Both the position numbers and the translations under genes were made by a program. Shown here in pieces: positions 62,413-64,000 of a stretch of 64,000 nucleotides of DNA (its first letter is position 1; each line of letters begins with the position of its first letter). Below the pieces are notes generated by a model. The model was not told the DNA's origin. It did no database searches and saw only the letters and a program-made list of their open reading frames with translations. This stretch comes from CAYQNU01 sp964419055. GTDB lineage: Bacteria > Bacteroidota > Bacteroidia > Flavobacteriales_D > Parvicellaceae. The DNA is taken from contig CAYQNU010000008.1 of assembly GCA_964419055.1 (NCBI GenBank), forward strand, positions 119,832 to 183,831, given 5' to 3'.

Positions 62413-63738
62413 TTACTTCAATCCGTATTTTTCTTTGTACTTCTCGTAGTTTTCTTGTTGATGATTTTCTAAACCTATTGTGCGTCCTTGAATAAAGGCC
62501 ATTACCACATTGTTGGTTTTCATATCCAGCGCATCACCCGTACTTACAAAAAAGGTGGCATCTTTTCCGACTTCTAACGAACCTAATTGTTTGTCCAACC
62601 CCAAAATTTTGGCAGCGTTCAATGTGATGGAAGCTACTGCTTGTTCATAGGTCAGACCGTGAGCCACAGCGGTACCTGCATAAAAAGGTAAATTACGCAC
62701 GCCCATTTGCTCCATATCTCCACTGTTTTCCAAACAAAAAAGTAAGCCTTTATCGGCTAATAATTTGGGCAATTTGTAGGGCATATCGTAATCATCTTCG
62801 GTGCGGTGAGGCAAACTGTGAACACGTTGCACAATGATACTGATGTTTTGTTCTTTCAATCGGTCTGCTATCATCCAAGCATCATAACCTCCAATGATGA
62901 CCACTTTAGCAATTTTGAATTGTTTCTTGAAATTGATCACATCACTGATTTCACGGTATTGATGCGCATTAACATACAAGGTTTGAGTACCATTCAACAC
63001 ATTTTTCATAGCTTCCATTCTCAAATCTACAATTTCAGGAGCTTTTTGTGTTGAATACGCTACCGCTTCTTTAAAAAATTGTTCAATTTCTTCGATTCGA
63101 GATACGTAATCTTTGTTTTGTTTGGAAGGTCCTGGCTCGGCCCACCAACCCGTTTGGCTAATTAAATTTGGCCAATTTAAATGAATACCATCGTCTTTTC
63201 TATAAACGGCATCTTCCCAATTCCAAGCATCAAAATGAACGATGGATGATGTACCTGAAATGATACCGCCTCTTGGCGTGATTTGACCAACTAAAACGCC
63301 ATTGGTGCGCACGGTAGGTGTAACTCTAGAATCGGTATTGTATGCAATCAATGAACGTACATTTGGGTTGAATTTACCTACTTCTCGTTGATCATCTGAA
63401 GCTCTTACTGATTCGATTTCTACCAATCCCAATGTAGTATTGGGCGCTATAAATGCTGGATAAACGTGTTTTCCTTTGATATCGATAACCGTGTCAAAAT
63501 CTTTACTATTGATGGTGGTAGTTAAGGCATTTTTTACTAAGCTCAATTTTCCGTTTTCGAAACCTATGGCCGATTGATTGATGACTTCACCGGTTCCCAA
63601 GTGGGCAGTTCCATTCAACAATAAAATTTTCTTTTTTTGTGCTACAGCGGGTGCTTGTTGTGAAAATGTAGAGGTATGAATGGTTAGCAAAACCAATGCT
63701 AATGAAAATATTTTAGAGAAACGTGTAGTAACAAACAT
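62413..63738 (-). CDS. Secreted amidohydrolase-like protein, metal site altered
   Basis: The 441-residue protein has a signal peptide (1-27). The N-terminal strand region I-D-I-K-G-K-H-V-Y-P-A-F-I-A-P-N-T-T stands where amidohydrolases have P-G-x-I-D-x-H-x-H, so the first metal pair is missing. The C-terminal composite domain is intact: A-V-A-S-I-T-L-N-A-A-K-I-L-G-L, then G-S-L-E-V-G-K-D-A-T-F-F-V. Related Bacteroidota proteins often lie beside a larger amidohydrolase, which would be right of the window. The ATG at 63738 is chosen: it is followed by the signal peptide and preceded by a perfect -7 box; a start at 63774 would lie within that box. Confidence 0.82.
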   Translation of the reverse strand: MFVTTRFSKIFSLALVLLTIHTSTFSQQAPAVAQKKKILLLNGTAHLGTGEVINQSAIGFENGKLSLVKNALTTTINSKDFDTVIDIKGKHVYPAFIAPNTTLGLVEIESVRASDDQREVGKFNPNVRSLIAYNTDSRVTPTVRTNGVLVGQITPRGGIISGTSSIVHFDAWNWEDAVYRKDDGIHLNWPNLISQTGWWAEPGPSKQNKDYVSRIEEIEQFFKEAVAYSTQKAPEIVDLRMEAMKNVLNGTQTLYVNAHQYREISDVINFKKQFKIAKVVIIGGYDAWMIADRLKEQNISIIVQRVHSLPHRTEDDYDMPYKLPKLLADKGLLFCLENSGDMEQMGVRNLPFYAGTAVAHGLTYEQAVASITLNAAKILGLDKQLGSLEVGKDATFFVSTGDALDMKTNNVVMAFIQGRTIGLENHQQENYEKYKEKYGLK

Positions 63739-63771
63739 AGTTATGTGTCTATTTTTTTGGTGAATGAATGA

Positions 63772-63779
63772 CAAATGTA
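63772..63779 (-). promoter_or_regulatory. -7 promoter box of the amidohydrolase-like gene (TACATTTG)
   Basis: An exact TAnnTTTG match on the minus strand, 33 bases before the ATG at 63738. It fixes the start choice. Confidence 0.5.
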
Positions 63780-63949
63780 CTTAGAAATATTGAAAAATTA
63801 CCCTTCAACATTATTTTGTAGGATAACAATGTCTCATGTAACCATAGCTAGATATTCAGTTTGCTATAGGAAAAATGTAAAAAGTCACTTCAATACTAAT
63901 TAGAACAAATTTAATCATTTGAATTGCAATCATTTAATTCAAAAATAAA

Positions 63950-63975
63950 AACCACATAGATTCTGTGTTGATTTC
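63950..63975. repeat. Left end of a second family D element
   Basis: AACCACATAG at 63950-63959 equals the terminal repeat of the element at 49806-49956 and is followed by ATTCTGTGTTG. The copy probably continues past the window end. The right arm is not visible. The rest of 63780-64000 holds no gene. Confidence 0.6.
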
Positions 63976-64000
63976 CAAATTATTTTTAGTTTTTTTATTA

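Overview
The window is chromosomal DNA from an AT-rich member of the Bacteroidota, most likely Flavobacteriales and possibly near Crocinitomicaceae/Fluviicola; the genus is inference. Supporting signs are two proteins with gliding-motility-associated (type IX secretion, type B) C-terminal domains, one esterase with a type A sorting domain, a DnaE fused to a DnaQ-like exonuclease, a short MenE, DUF2490, DUF1573 and DUF4139 proteins, A-rich leaders in place of Shine-Dalgarno sites, and several exact matches to the Bacteroidota -7 box TAnnTTTG. I saw no rRNA, tRNA, insertion sequence, prophage or CRISPR array.

Layout. 1-4600: a fatty-acid oxidation pair (thiolase, acyl-CoA dehydrogenase) with two divergent four-helix-bundle (S23/IVP family) genes, each wrapped in its own family of palindromic repeats. 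4.6-9.8 kb (minus): meaB and a small partner, then a glpK-glpD-esterase operon. 10-18 kb: two giant secreted proteins that share their C-terminal ~515 residues. 18-21 kb: dnaN, a small membrane protein, then a DUF423 protein and a lipoprotein on the minus strand. 21.5-26.7 kb: dnaE and trxA. 26.7-37 kb: mostly uncharacterised genes, including an orphan histidine kinase followed by a secreted nuclease, a 1300-residue repeat protein with an EF-hand loop, a HIRAN protein and beta-barrel proteins. 37-43.8 kb (minus): an LptF/G permease with two GT4 glycosyltransferases, a START-like protein and two hydrolases. 44-49.7 kb: gltA, menC-menE and acs. 50-59 kb (minus): an SDR, a Fic protein, a block of long inverted repeats and a 2088-residue alpha-2-macroglobulin with a CAEQ thioester motif. 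59-64 kb: DUF1573, DUF4139, a small membrane protein and an amidohydrolase-like protein.

Most genes are core metabolism (beta-oxidation, glycerol use, citrate synthase, acetate activation, menaquinone), replication (sliding clamp, replicative polymerase) and envelope or secretion functions. The accessory signal lies mainly in the intergenic DNA: at least seven distinct families of inverted or palindromic repeats. The most suggestive arrangement is at 1-2530, where short direct repeats start with the last codons of a four-helix-bundle gene and end as the translation leader of the next gene, as if [leader + four-helix gene] cassettes had been inserted into, and partly lost from, the fad operon. 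This is the best candidate for an undescribed element.
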